From an uncultured Caryophanales bacterium (lineage in GTDB: Bacteria > Bacillota_I > Bacilli_A > Acholeplasmatales > Anaeroplasmataceae): 37,554 nucleotides of DNA. The translations under genes were made by a program, and so were the position numbers. The notes below the pieces were generated by a model that saw only the letters and a list, made by a program, of their open reading frames with translations, had not been told where the DNA came from and made no database searches. The DNA lies in contig CAMOUB010000005.1 in NCBI GenBank assembly GCA_946626345.1, positions 1 through 37,554 of the forward strand, given 5' to 3'. Positions 24,215-32,571 of the stretch are shown here, in pieces (the first letter of the stretch is position 1; the number at the start of each line of letters is the position of its first letter).

Positions 24215-24236
24215 AAATCAGCCAAACGGATGATTT
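24215..24236 (-). other. Hairpin with T-rich tail in the leader of the CHASE2 operon
   Basis: Arms AAATCA-x-CC and GG-x-TGATTT pair with one internal mismatch around a 4-base loop. On the minus strand it is followed by TTATTTTTAAAT, making it terminator-like although no minus-strand gene lies upstream. It may be an attenuator in the leader of the CHASE2 operon, a block against antisense from the purF side, or chance. The rest of 24151-24342 is AT-rich and shows no riboswitch I recognise. Confidence 0.35.
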
Positions 24237-24342
24237 ATTTAATATATTTTAAAAAAAGCCACAAAACTAGTTTAATATTTACATAAATTTATGATATTTA
24301 TACAAATATAAAAATAATTTTTATATTTTTTGAATAAAATAC

Positions 24343-24371
24343 TTTACAGTTTAATAATATCAAAGTAAAAT
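24343..24371 (+). promoter_or_regulatory. Predicted sigma-A promoter of purF
   Basis: TTTACA (24343-24348), 17-base spacer, TAAAAT (24366-24371). The leader of about 35 bases carries AAGGAGAG before the ATG at 24414. No PurR box or purine riboswitch core is apparent. Confidence 0.65.
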
Positions 24372-24381
24372 ATCAAAGTAA
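24356..24381 (+). repeat. Perfect 13-bp tandem direct repeat over the purF -10 region
   Basis: AATATCAAAGTAA occurs twice without a gap (24356-24368 and 24369-24381) and covers the -10 element and probable transcription start of purF. Position suggests an operator for a tandem-binding regulator, but a simple slippage duplication is also possible. Confidence 0.7.
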
Positions 24382-24413
24382 TTATAAAATTATATTTTAT
24401 AAGGAGAGATAAT

Positions 24414-25838
24414 ATGTTTGATAATATTCATGAGGAGTGCGGTGTTTTTGGTATCTTTGAGCCAAAAGCTACAAATGTTGCTGAAACAACATATTTAGGA
24501 TTATATGCATTACAACACAGAGGTCAAGAATCTTGTGGTATAGCTGTATGTGATGATGGAATATTTCGTCAACATAAAGGCATTGGCCTTGTTAGTGAAG
24601 TATTTAGTAAAAAGAATTTAGACGAATTAGGTTTAGCTAATATGGCATTAGGTCATGTTAGATATTCTACTTGTGGTGGTAATAATATTAATAATGTTCA
24701 ACCACTTGTAGTAAGACATATTAAAGGAAACCTAGCATTAGCACATAATGGTAATTTAACTAATGCTTCTGAATTAAGAAGTCATTTTGAATTAAATGGT
24801 GCAATATTCCATACTACTACTGATAGTGAAGATATTGCTTATTCAATTGTCGCAGAAAGATTACAATCACGTTCAATTGAAAACGCAGTTGAAATGGCAA
24901 TGTATAATTTAAAGGGTGCTTATTCTTGTTGCTTAATGAGCCCATCAAAATTAATCGCCTTTAGAGATCCTAATGGATTTAGACCATTATGCTTAGGTAT
25001 AACTAAAACAGGAGGATATATTATATCTTCTGAATCTTGTGCAATTGATGCAGTAGGAGCTAAATTCATAAGAGACATCTTACCTGGAGAAATATTAGTT
25101 ATTTCTGAAGAAGGATTAAAATCTATAAAAACTCACTCAACTAAAAAAACTTCCTTATGTGTATTTGAATTTATATATTTCGCAAGACCTGATTCCATTA
25201 TTGAAGGCTCAAGCGTTCATGAAGCTAGAAAGGAAGCAGGAAAAATTCTTGCTAAAGAATCACCTGTTGATGCAGATGTAGTAATTGGTGTACCTGATTC
25301 AGGACTTGATGCTGCACTTGGTTATTCTATTGAAAGTAAAATTCCTTATGGAATTGGATTTGTTAAAAATAAATATGTTGGTAGAAGTTTTATTAAACCT
25401 ACACAACTTGAAAGAGAATCAACTGTTAAAATTAAATTAAATGTAATTAGAGAGACAGTTGAAAATAAAAAAGTAATCTTAATTGATGATTCAATTGTTC
25501 GTGGTACAACTTCTGCAGGTATCATTAAATTATTAAAGGATTTTGGTGCTAAAGAAGTTCATGTTAGAATTTCTTCTCCTGCATTTAAATATCCATGCTA
25601 TTTTGGTACAGATATTGATTCAAAGGATAAATTAATTGCTAACCAATATAAATCAACAGATGAAATCGCAAAGGCTATTGGTGCTGATTCTTTAGCTTAC
25701 CTATCAATTGAAGGAGCACATAAGTTAGCTAAGAATACAAAATGTCAATTCTGTGATGGATGCTTCAGTGGAAATTATCCAATTGAAGTACCTGAAAATG
25801 AAGAAAAAAACATTTTTGAACAAAAAATTAATAGATAA
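24414..25838 (+). CDS. purF: Amidophosphoribosyltransferase
   Basis: First committed step of de novo purine synthesis: PRPP plus glutamine gives phosphoribosylamine, in the cytosol. At 474 residues it is of the Bacillus type with a cleaved propeptide and an iron-sulphur cluster. Residues 1-8 form the propeptide and C9 (ECGVFG) becomes the N-terminal catalytic nucleophile of the glutaminase domain. Conserved GHVRYST and the PRPP loop VILIDDSIVRGTTS are present. Cluster cysteines are expected among C249, C395 and the CxxCxxC group 444-450. The cluster makes the enzyme oxygen-sensitive, which suits an anaerobe. The gene stands alone rather than in a pur operon, with its own promoter and a strong terminator. 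AAGGAGAG lies a few bases before the ATG. Confidence 0.97.
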   Translation: MFDNIHEECGVFGIFEPKATNVAETTYLGLYALQHRGQESCGIAVCDDGIFRQHKGIGLVSEVFSKKNLDELGLANMALGHVRYSTCGGNNINNVQPLVVRHIKGNLALAHNGNLTNASELRSHFELNGAIFHTTTDSEDIAYSIVAERLQSRSIENAVEMAMYNLKGAYSCCLMSPSKLIAFRDPNGFRPLCLGITKTGGYIISSESCAIDAVGAKFIRDILPGEILVISEEGLKSIKTHSTKKTSLCVFEFIYFARPDSIIEGSSVHEARKEAGKILAKESPVDADVVIGVPDSGLDAALGYSIESKIPYGIGFVKNKYVGRSFIKPTQLERESTVKIKLNVIRETVENKKVILIDDSIVRGTTSAGIIKLLKDFGAKEVHVRISSPAFKYPCYFGTDIDSKDKLIANQYKSTDEIAKAIGADSLAYLSIEGAHKLAKNTKCQFCDGCFSGNYPIEVPENEEKNIFEQKINR

Positions 25839-25865
25839 AAAATGGACATCAATTGTCCATTTTTT
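25837..25865. terminator. Bidirectional terminator between purF and the VanZ-like gene
   Basis: Perfect 12-bp stem AAAAAATGGACA / TGTCCATTTTTT with a 5-base loop. It overlaps the stop codons of both convergent genes. Confidence 0.92.
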
Positions 25866-26415
25866 CATTTTCTATTTCTTCTATTTCCAAAGTATTATCT
25901 AATTTTTCTTTATTTTTTAAAGTTTTAAATATAATTATAAAGAATATCAAAACTACTATTGATACCGATGTTATGAATCCTAAAAAATCTATAAATACAT
26001 CAGATATTACTCCTGCTCTATCAGGTGTAAAATATTGAATAATTTCTGTTATTCCTGCAAATATAAATCCAAATGAGAATAATGAAATTACCTTTATTAT
26101 AAATACCTTCCATGTTCTATATCTAAAATACATCATAAATGAAAGTGCTGCAAAAATACCCATTATTAAAAATGCACCATAATGACCAATTAGCTTTCTA
26201 ATAAAAAATCTAAATTCATTTAAATTAGTTATTTTAGGCTTTTTTGATACAGCTTCACTAAAATCATTTATTACTTTAGCTATAGTATCACTTATAGCAT
26301 TAGATTTATTTGCTGAATTAATACCAGGAGTTGCTGCTTCTATTATCAAAATAATACAGCATATTATGAATAATATTAAAAATATTAATCTTATAATCTT
26401 ATATTTTTTAGACAT
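25849..26415 (-). CDS. VanZ-like family membrane protein
   Basis: A 188-residue membrane protein with about four transmembrane helices. The family signature is seen in RKLIGHYGAF (about 67-76) and in the stretch TEIIQYFTPDRAGVISDVFID with the conserved E, Q, R and D residues, the typical VanZ-like core. VanZ of the glycopeptide-resistance cluster gives low-level teicoplanin resistance, but most members in Bacillota are of unknown function and are not resistance genes; no van genes are nearby. The charged C-terminal tail is cytosolic. The start is uncertain: ATG 26415 is used here, while an in-frame GTG at 26421 is also compatible with the AGGAG site. It is a single gene convergent with purF. 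Confidence 0.87.
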   Translation of the reverse strand: MSKKYKIIRLIFLILFIICCIILIIEAATPGINSANKSNAISDTIAKVINDFSEAVSKKPKITNLNEFRFFIRKLIGHYGAFLIMGIFAALSFMMYFRYRTWKVFIIKVISLFSFGFIFAGITEIIQYFTPDRAGVISDVFIDFLGFITSVSIVVLIFFIIIFKTLKNKEKLDNTLEIEEIENEKMDN

Positions 26416-26468
26416 TACCACACCACTCCTTTAAAGATATTATACATTAAATTCTTTGATATAAAAAT

Positions 26469-26494
26469 AAAATGGTTGATTTCCAACCATTTTT
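26469..26494 (-). terminator. Intrinsic terminator of the 108-residue unknown gene
   Basis: Minus-strand hairpin AAAAATGGTTG / CAACCATTTT with a 5-base loop, then ATTTTTAT. It lies immediately after the stop codon at 26496. Confidence 0.85.
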
Positions 26495-26495
26495 A

Positions 26496-26822
26496 TTAAG
26501 CCATTAGGCTTTCACATTTATCTAAAATAATTCTTAAATCAAATGAATCAATCTTAATTAAATAAATCTTCTTTAAGAAAGATTTCTTGAATTCAGCTGA
26601 TTTTAAAACAGGAAATAATGACTTAGAAAAATATTCCATAAGCTTATTTCTCTTACTACCTAAATTATAAGAATTTAAAGCTTCTGCTTGAGGCATAATT
26701 TGGTCATAATCTTTAACCTGTAATTGCTGATATTCAACCATGTTTTCACCAAACATAGGTTTCATATTTCTTAAGACATGAATAATATTTTCTAAAATAT
26801 GATTGTAATATGAATCTTGCAT
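26496..26822 (-). CDS. Conserved-looking hypothetical protein, 108 residues
   Basis: A small soluble, probably helical protein that I do not recognise. The sequence begins with a helix around HILENIIHVLRN, has a polar middle with two YxxL/YNL-type stretches, and ends in a basic helix KKSFLKKIYLIKI. There is no transmembrane segment, signal peptide or metal motif. It has a strong promoter (26866-26893), a good ribosome site (GGGGAAAA before the ATG) and its own terminator, so it is a genuine monocistronic gene rather than a chance reading frame. Confidence 0.75.
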   Translation of the reverse strand: MQDSYYNHILENIIHVLRNMKPMFGENMVEYQQLQVKDYDQIMPQAEALNSYNLGSKRNKLMEYFSKSLFPVLKSAEFKKSFLKKIYLIKIDSFDLRIILDKCESLMA

Positions 26823-26865
26823 TTTTCCCCATCCTTTTATTATCTAATTTTTTCGCACAAGACAT

Positions 26866-26893
26866 ATTATATAATATAAATATTATAAATCAA
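26866..26893 (-). promoter_or_regulatory. Predicted sigma-A promoter of the 108-residue unknown gene
   Basis: Minus orientation TTGATT (26888-26893), 16-base spacer, perfect TATAAT (26866-26871). It starts about 45 bases before the ATG and lies directly after the uvrC stop codon. Confidence 0.65.
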
Positions 26894-26918
26894 TATTAAT
26901 TTTTATTTAAACGCTTTC

Positions 26919-28676
26919 TTAATTATTTTCATTTAATTTTGTGTGAATTTTTACCGCAACATCTTCAGGTATACCAAGACTTCTTATTTCATCTACTGAA
27001 GCATTTTTTATATTATCAACAGTAATGAAATGCTTAATCAATGTTTCTTTTCTCTTTTTACCTAATCCAGAAATTCCATCTAGGTATGATGCGAAGAATC
27101 CTTTAGCCTTTTCACTTCTAAAGAATGATATTGCAAAATCATGTACTCTTTGAGAAATATCTGCAAGCAATAAATATATTGCTGAATTTTTATCTATATT
27201 AATTAATTTTTCATTAAAAAATAAAATTGTTGCCTTATGGTGATCATCCTTTTGGATACCTAATACTGGTATATCTAAATTTAATGATTTAATAACATCT
27301 AAACAGGCATGAACTTGGATTTCTCCACCATCCATTACAATTAAATCAGGCATTTTAGAATCTTCCATTAATAATCTATAATACCTTCTATAGACTACCT
27401 CTTTCATCGATTCATAATCATTTGCGCCTTCAACAGTCTTAATATGATATTTTCTAAATTCCTTAGGTGCTGCTTTACCATTTATATATGTAACCATTGC
27501 TGATACAGGGTATTCACCAAATAAATTTGAGTTATCAAATGCTTCAATTCTATATGGTGTATTAATACCTAAAAGCTTACCTAATTCTTCTATTGTTTCA
27601 ACCTTTTTTAATACTGTATTTTTATAAATGTTTCTTTTATTTTCTAAATTGAATTTAGCATTATATAATGCCATATCTAATAATTCTTTTTTCTTGCCTG
27701 TTTTAGGCTCTATGATATCTGATTCAAGTAATGTTTCAAAAGGCTTTAAATCAAGCCCTATTGCGCAAATTTCTTTAGGATTATCATTAATATCATAATA
27801 TTGAATTATATAATTTGATACAGGATCTTCTGATGCATCATCTAAGCTTAATATTGTTTGATGATTTCCTATAATGTTTCCAAGTCTTGTAATAATTATA
27901 TTTATTGATATATCTTCATTATCCTTATATATACCAATATAATCTCTACTTGTTAAATCATTAATAGATATTTTTTGTCTTAATATTGTATCATTTATAG
28001 AATTAATTAAATCTCTATATTCTATGGCTTTTTCAAAATCCATATTTAAACTTGCATCTTCCATTTTTTCCTTTAGATTAGATATTAAATTAGATGCATC
28101 TCCATTTAAAAATGATGCAATTTTATTCTTATAATCTGTATAATCTATTTTTTCTTTATTTATACAAGGACCTAAGCATTGATGCATATGATAATAAAGA
28201 CATGGCTTATCAGGAATTCTATTACATTTTCTTAATGGATATATTCTATTTAATATATCTACTGTTAATCTTGCTGATCTAACATTAGGATATGGTCCAA
28301 AATATCTTGCTTTATTCTTTTTTCTTCTATCTCTTGTAACAATTAATCTTGGATGTAATTCATTAGTTAAGGCAATATATGGGTATGTTTTATCATCTGT
28401 TAGGGCAATATTATATTTAGGTTCATATTGCTTAATCAGATTTATCTCTAGTACGTAAGCTTCTAATTCAGATGCTGTAATAATATAATTAAAATCTCTA
28501 ATCTCTGATACAAGCTTAGTAGTTTTAGCATTATGAGCACCATGAAAATAGCTTCTAACACGATTTTTTAAATTTTTAGCTTTACCAACATAAATTATTT
28601 TACCACTACCATCAAGCATTTGATATGAACCAGGTAGGTCAGGTAATAATTTAAGCTTTTCTTCTATTATTCCCAT
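26919..28676 (-). CDS. uvrC: Excinuclease ABC subunit C
   Basis: The nuclease of nucleotide excision repair; with UvrA and UvrB it cuts the damaged strand on both sides of a lesion. At 585 residues it is near family length. Domains in order: GIY-YIG nuclease (about 13-90; GSYQM with IIYVGKA, and a conserved arginine in NRVRSYF), the cysteine-containing RKC/CLYYHM region (about 150-170), a UVR motif (about 205-235, DFEKAIEYRD), the RNase H-like endonuclease domain (about 370-520; EAFDNSN, DGGEIQ and the late D in RVHDFAI), and two helix-hairpin-helix motifs (GISGLGKKRKETL; RSLGIPEDVA). It starts three bases after the CmpB-family gene with AAGGA upstream, so the two are co-transcribed. Confidence 0.97.
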   Translation of the reverse strand: MGIIEEKLKLLPDLPGSYQMLDGSGKIIYVGKAKNLKNRVRSYFHGAHNAKTTKLVSEIRDFNYIITASELEAYVLEINLIKQYEPKYNIALTDDKTYPYIALTNELHPRLIVTRDRRKKNKARYFGPYPNVRSARLTVDILNRIYPLRKCNRIPDKPCLYYHMHQCLGPCINKEKIDYTDYKNKIASFLNGDASNLISNLKEKMEDASLNMDFEKAIEYRDLINSINDTILRQKISINDLTSRDYIGIYKDNEDISINIIITRLGNIIGNHQTILSLDDASEDPVSNYIIQYYDINDNPKEICAIGLDLKPFETLLESDIIEPKTGKKKELLDMALYNAKFNLENKRNIYKNTVLKKVETIEELGKLLGINTPYRIEAFDNSNLFGEYPVSAMVTYINGKAAPKEFRKYHIKTVEGANDYESMKEVVYRRYYRLLMEDSKMPDLIVMDGGEIQVHACLDVIKSLNLDIPVLGIQKDDHHKATILFFNEKLINIDKNSAIYLLLADISQRVHDFAISFFRSEKAKGFFASYLDGISGLGKKRKETLIKHFITVDNIKNASVDEIRSLGIPEDVAVKIHTKLNENN

Positions 28677-28679
28677 ATT

Positions 28680-29429
28680 CTAGTCCTTATTTTTTATTTT
28701 ATTTATAAATTCCTTTAAACTTATTTTATTCTTATTTTTAATTATTTTTAAAGATGGATATTTAATATTAATTTTATCTAGCTTCTCTTTAAATTTATTA
28801 TAATAATTATTTAATAATTCTTTTGCTTCATCAATTTTATTTGATATTGTATCTGATGCCTTATCCTTAAGCTGGTTAAGCTTAGATATAATTTTTGCGA
28901 TATTAACATGCTTAATAGTTGAGAATATAAAATCTACTATTAAACCAATAAATAATAATATAGCTATAATATATGCAAGAATTTCTATATTAAATGCTAG
29001 ATCAATAAATTTTATAATTACTGGATTTAAAACATATACTACAAGTACTACAAGTAGCATAAATAATGTTGAATTTCTTAAGCATACTCTACCATTAATA
29101 TTTAAAAATTTATCTGAATAATCCCACCATCTCATATGGAATATTTTTTCCATAACAAAGCTTGTTATATATTCTAATAATGTAGGAAGTATAAATCCTA
29201 TTATTATTACTAAATACCACCTATCTATTATGAATTTACCAAATTCAAAATAAGTTAATGGTAGCATTATAAACAAAGCACCAAAGGCATAAATAGGCAC
29301 AATTGGGCCATATAAATATCCTCTATTTGTTAATTTTTTAGTTAATATAAATACATATATAACTTCAGCTATATAGCCTAAAAAGCCATATATTATAAAC
29401 ATTAAAAAAATCTTTGTAATATTTTCCAT
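28680..29429 (-). CDS. CmpB-family (putative ABC transporter type IV permease) membrane protein
   Basis: A 249-residue membrane protein of the family annotated as ABC_trans_CmpB. Characteristic segments are YGFLGYIAEVIY (about 14-25), RGYLYGPIVPIYAFG (about 36-50), and MRWWDYSDKFLNINGRVCL (about 104-122), with six predicted transmembrane helices. The last ~70 residues are a charged, helical cytosolic tail. Despite the name, no ABC ATPase gene is adjacent and transport has not been shown for this family as far as I know. The start is set at ATG 29429 (AGGGG four bases upstream); a longer upstream reading frame would run into the rpoZ terminator. It precedes uvrC by three bases. Confidence 0.85.
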   Translation of the reverse strand: MENITKIFLMFIIYGFLGYIAEVIYVFILTKKLTNRGYLYGPIVPIYAFGALFIMLPLTYFEFGKFIIDRWYLVIIIGFILPTLLEYITSFVMEKIFHMRWWDYSDKFLNINGRVCLRNSTLFMLLVVLVVYVLNPVIIKFIDLAFNIEILAYIIAILLFIGLIVDFIFSTIKHVNIAKIISKLNQLKDKASDTISNKIDEAKELLNNYYNKFKEKLDKINIKYPSLKIIKNKNKISLKEFINKIKNKD

Positions 29430-29440
29430 AAAACCCCTAT

Positions 29441-29472
29441 AGAAAAATAAAGTGGTTAATAAATTAACCACT
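29441..29472 (-). terminator. Intrinsic terminator of gmk-rpoZ
   Basis: Minus-strand hairpin with a 9-bp stem AGTGGTTAA / TTAACCACT, 4-base loop, followed by TTATTTTTC. It separates rpoZ from the CmpB-uvrC pair. Confidence 0.85.
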
Positions 29473-29477
29473 AAATC

Positions 29478-29699
29478 TTACTTAAATGTAATTTTTGTTT
29501 TATCCTCTAAAATTTCTTCTAGAGCGATACCAATTGATTTAACACAAAGTGAATCCTCAAGTGGTGTCCAACCTTGTTCCTCTTCAATAATTTTAGCACG
29601 CTTTGCAGCAGCATATGCTAATTTATATTTAGAATTTATTTTCTTTAATAATTCATCTACTGATGGGTATCTCATACCATCATATTCTCTATCTAACAT
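29478..29699 (-). CDS. rpoZ: RNA polymerase omega subunit
   Basis: A 73-residue subunit that helps assemble and stabilise the beta-prime subunit of RNA polymerase. The omega pattern is visible: YPSVDELLKKINSKYKLAYAAAKRAKII (DLL..., SKY.L....AKRA), then a short charged segment, and SIGIALEEILEDKI-like helix at the end with KSIGIALEEI. Length is typical for Bacilli. It lies 51 bases after gmk, the standard order gmk-rpoZ, and ends at a clear terminator. GGAGG is ten bases before the ATG. Confidence 0.93.
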   Translation of the reverse strand: MLDREYDGMRYPSVDELLKKINSKYKLAYAAAKRAKIIEEEQGWTPLEDSLCVKSIGIALEEILEDKTKITFK

Positions 29700-29750
29700 A
29701 CCTAAAAATCCTCCGTATCGTATTATATCACAACATTATTTTTAAATCAA

Positions 29751-30374
29751 TTATTCTTCTTCGCCGATTAGTTCTAAATACTTATGTATTGTTCTTGCTG
29801 TTTTAGCATGCTCAGCACGAATAATAGCCATAATTCTATCAGCAGCATTATTTACTTCATCGTTTACAACTATGTAATCATATAAATATGCCTTTTTGAA
29901 TTCTCTATTAGCCTTAGCTACACGTTCTTGAATAATTTCTTCTGATTCAGTACCACGCTTTTTTAATCTATTGTATAAGTCTTGTTTAGATGGTGGGGCA
30001 ATAAAAATCATTACACAATCAGGCATTTTTTCTTTAACCTGTCTTGCACCTTCAACCTCTATTTCAAGTACTACTTCAGATCCTGCTTCAAGCTTTTCAT
30101 TTACCTTATCTAGTGGAGTACCATAATAATTACCAACAAATTCGGCATGCTCTAATAATTTACCTTCTTTTATTTTCTTTTCAAATTCTTCTTTTGACAC
30201 GAAATAATAATCTTTTCCATCTACTTCACCAGGTCTAATTTTTCTTGTAGTCATAGAAACACTATAAGTTAAATTATGATTTGGCATATCAAATAATGCT
30301 TTTCTTACTGTACCTTTACCAACACCAGATGGTCCTGATATAACTACTAATAGTCCACGATTATTAAGCTTCAT
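29751..30374 (-). CDS. gmk: Guanylate kinase
   Basis: Phosphorylates GMP and dGMP to the diphosphates in the cytosol. At 207 residues it has family length. The P-loop GPSGVGKGT is at about 14-22, followed by the GMP-binding segments SVSMTTRKIRPGEVDGKDYYF and LLEHAEFVGNYYGTP, and the lid region with RLKKRGTESEEII. A classic AAGGAGG lies seven bases before the ATG. The gene has a predicted promoter at 30399-30427 and is followed by rpoZ. Confidence 0.97.
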   Translation of the reverse strand: MKLNNRGLLVVISGPSGVGKGTVRKALFDMPNHNLTYSVSMTTRKIRPGEVDGKDYYFVSKEEFEKKIKEGKLLEHAEFVGNYYGTPLDKVNEKLEAGSEVVLEIEVEGARQVKEKMPDCVMIFIAPPSKQDLYNRLKKRGTESEEIIQERVAKANREFKKAYLYDYIVVNDEVNNAADRIMAIIRAEHAKTARTIHKYLELIGEEE

Positions 30375-30398
30375 ATTATGTCCTCCTTAATTTGTTTT

Positions 30399-30427
30399 AT
30401 TTTAAACTATTATAACTAAAATTTCAA
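30399..30427 (-). promoter_or_regulatory. Predicted sigma-A promoter of gmk-rpoZ
   Basis: Minus orientation TTGAAA (30422-30427), 17-base spacer, TAAAAT (30399-30404). It lies directly downstream of the YbjN-like gene and gives a leader of about 20 bases. Confidence 0.65.
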
Positions 30428-30439
30428 TATAATAATATC

Positions 30440-30829
30440 TTAGATATTATCAATTGCGTCTTTTAATTCTTCTAATGAATCTAATACTAAATCAAATATG
30501 TCCTTTAGATTATCATTAAATACTGTATTATATTCTAAATATAAAATATTAGATGCAAGCTTTAATGTAAAATATTGGCTTATTTGATTGAATTGATTTA
30601 TTCTTTGATATATGTCAGATGATTCTTTTTCAATCTTTTTTATATTAATTACAATTGAAAAATAATTATTCTCTTCATCTATTTCAAAATAAGGATATAA
30701 AGAGAAAGCTTTATCCTTAAATTGAATAGCACATTCTAATTTAGAATTATTTTCTTCAACTGAAATATTTTTTTCTTTTAAATATTTTATTAATTTGTCC
30801 TTTTGTTTAGAATGACTAAATAATCCCAT
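30440..30829 (-). CDS. Second YbjN-like small protein
   Basis: A 129-residue soluble protein with a YbjN-like pattern: N-terminal basic helix (KQKDKLIKYLKEK), beta meander around FSLYPYFEID and YFSIVINI, then IYQRINQFNQISQYFTLKL and a closing acidic helix. The INQFNQISQYF stretch matches LNEFNRYSKYF of the protein at 4506-4916, so the two are probably distant paralogues. There is no peptidase beside this copy; it lies upstream of gmk and divergent from rqcH. GAGGT precedes the ATG. A perfect AT-rich hairpin (arms ATAATATC and GATATTAT, 30432-30450) overlaps the stop codon but has no T run. Function unknown. Confidence 0.7.
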   Translation of the reverse strand: MGLFSHSKQKDKLIKYLKEKNISVEENNSKLECAIQFKDKAFSLYPYFEIDEENNYFSIVINIKKIEKESSDIYQRINQFNQISQYFTLKLASNILYLEYNTVFNDNLKDIFDLVLDSLEELKDAIDNI

Positions 30830-30918
30830 AGATATTACCTCAGTATAATTATACTACAAATAATTCACTAATTATAGATAATTAGTATAAAAAATGATAT
30901 ACTTATTTCGGTGATTTT

Positions 30919-32571
30919 ATGTTTGATGGAATATTTTTATACAAATTAAAAGATGAATTTAATATTTTAAAAACAGGAAGAATCTCTAAAATTAATGAAT
31001 CAGGTGATACTGATTTTATTATTACAATTAGAAGTCAAAGAGTTAATTATAATTTAATGATATCCTTCTCTTCTGAATTTTCAAGAATTCATTATACTAA
31101 TAGAATTTATGATTCAGAAATTAAACCTAAAAGCTTTACTATGTTTTTAAGAAAGCATATTGAAGGATATTTTATTGAAGATATATTTCAGCATGAAACT
31201 GATAGAATATTAGTATTTAAATTAACAGGATTTAATGAAATGCAGGATAAAAATACTAAATATTTAATTTGTGAATTAATGGGAAGATATTCAAATTTAA
31301 TTTTAACTAATGACAATTATGTTATTATAGATTCCTTAAAGCATGATGGTGTTGGTGAATATAATAGAACAATATTACCTAATGCGATATATGAATATCC
31401 TAAATCAAATAAATTAAATCCATTTAATTATAATATGAATGAATTAGATGAGATATTTATAAATAATAAAATAGATTCTCCAAAAAGATTAATTGAAATA
31501 TTTAATGGAGTATCATTATCTTGTGCATATAGTGCTTTTTTATGTGATATGCATTCAAAAAAATTTTATGAAATACTAAATAGTAAAATTAAACCTTCTA
31601 TCATAAAAGGATTTAATAATAAAACTGATTTTTATTATAATCCATTATCATACGAAATAATTAAAGAATATAATACCTTATCAGAGATGCTTGATGATTA
31701 TTATTATGAAATTGATATGAAAGCTAAGGTTAAAGCTAAGACAGATGATTTAGTATCATTTGTTAAAAAACAAATCAAAAAGCATGATGAAAAGATAAAA
31801 AAATTAAATATACTATTAGATGAAACTACTCAAGCAGATGAATTAAAAATTAAAGGTGAATTATTATTATCTTCTCCTTCCTTAAAAGAAAAGAAAAAAT
31901 ATGAGGATGTATTTAATTATTACACTAATAAAATGGATAGAATTTTATTAGATGATAAATATACTATCTTAGAAAATTCAAATAGATTCTTTAAGAAATA
32001 TCAAAAGATGAAAACATCTATTAAATATATAAATGAACAAATTGAAATAGCTAAAGATGAAAGAGAATATTTTAATATTTTATATTATCAGCTATTAGAT
32101 TCAACTATCAATGAAGCATTAGATATAAAGGATGAATTAATAAATAATAAATATTTATTTAAACCACTATCTAATAAAAAATCAAAACAAAAGCCTAAGC
32201 TTTTAACTTATATTTTAAATGATACATTAATTTATGTTGGTAAAAATAATATTCAAAATGAATATTTAACTCATAAATTTGCAAAGCCAAATTATATGTG
32301 GTTTCATGTTAAAAACGCACCAGGAAGCCATGTTGTAATAGCTAAAGATGGTAATTTATTAGATGATGAAATAAGAATGGCGGCAATGCTTGCTGCAAAT
32401 TATTCATCACAAAAAGAATCTTCTTCTATTCCTGTTGATTATACATTAATAAAATATATTAAAAAGATACCAGGAAAAAGAGCTTGCTTTGTATCATATA
32501 AAAACCAAAAGACAATATATATTGATATAGATTTAGATATAATAAATAAATTAGAGGTTAAAAAGCAATGA
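30919..32571 (+). CDS. rqcH: Ribosome quality control factor RqcH (NFACT family)
   Basis: Bacterial Rqc2/NEMF homologue. It binds 50S subunits with a stalled peptidyl-tRNA and directs addition of C-terminal alanine tails that mark the chain for degradation. At 550 residues it has NFACT layout: NFACT-N (1 to ~175), including the HETDRILVF segment with the conserved D-R pair of family members; a helix-hairpin-helix-like region (~180-260); a coiled coil (~265-400); and NFACT-R (~430-550) with YVGKNNIQNEYLT and WFHVKNAPGSHVVI. These proteins were earlier annotated as fibronectin-binding. GGTGATTTT precedes the ATG and an extended -10-like TGATATACT lies just upstream. The stop TGA overlaps the next ATG. 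Confidence 0.95.
   Translation: MFDGIFLYKLKDEFNILKTGRISKINESGDTDFIITIRSQRVNYNLMISFSSEFSRIHYTNRIYDSEIKPKSFTMFLRKHIEGYFIEDIFQHETDRILVFKLTGFNEMQDKNTKYLICELMGRYSNLILTNDNYVIIDSLKHDGVGEYNRTILPNAIYEYPKSNKLNPFNYNMNELDEIFINNKIDSPKRLIEIFNGVSLSCAYSAFLCDMHSKKFYEILNSKIKPSIIKGFNNKTDFYYNPLSYEIIKEYNTLSEMLDDYYYEIDMKAKVKAKTDDLVSFVKKQIKKHDEKIKKLNILLDETTQADELKIKGELLLSSPSLKEKKKYEDVFNYYTNKMDRILLDDKYTILENSNRFFKKYQKMKTSIKYINEQIEIAKDEREYFNILYYQLLDSTINEALDIKDELINNKYLFKPLSNKKSKQKPKLLTYILNDTLIYVGKNNIQNEYLTHKFAKPNYMWFHVKNAPGSHVVIAKDGNLLDDEIRMAAMLAANYSSQKESSSIPVDYTLIKYIKKIPGKRACFVSYKNQKTIYIDIDLDIINKLEVKKQ

Noticed and set aside
24151-24413. Purine riboswitch upstream of purF
   Set aside because: The region is almost entirely A/T and shows no conserved purine-aptamer core or three-way junction.
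25853-26038. Short open frames on the strand opposite real genes (for example 25853-26038, 22748-22939, 3456-3647, 19908-20177)
   Set aside because: They lie fully or mostly inside well-supported genes, lack ribosome sites and have biased compositions expected of antisense frames.
25849-26415. Glycopeptide resistance gene vanZ
   Set aside because: Only family-level similarity; there are no vanH, vanA or vanX genes nearby and most VanZ-like proteins in Bacillota are not resistance factors.
28680-29429. True ABC transporter operon with uvrC
   Set aside because: No ATP-binding cassette gene is adjacent; the family name ABC_trans_CmpB is not evidence of transport.
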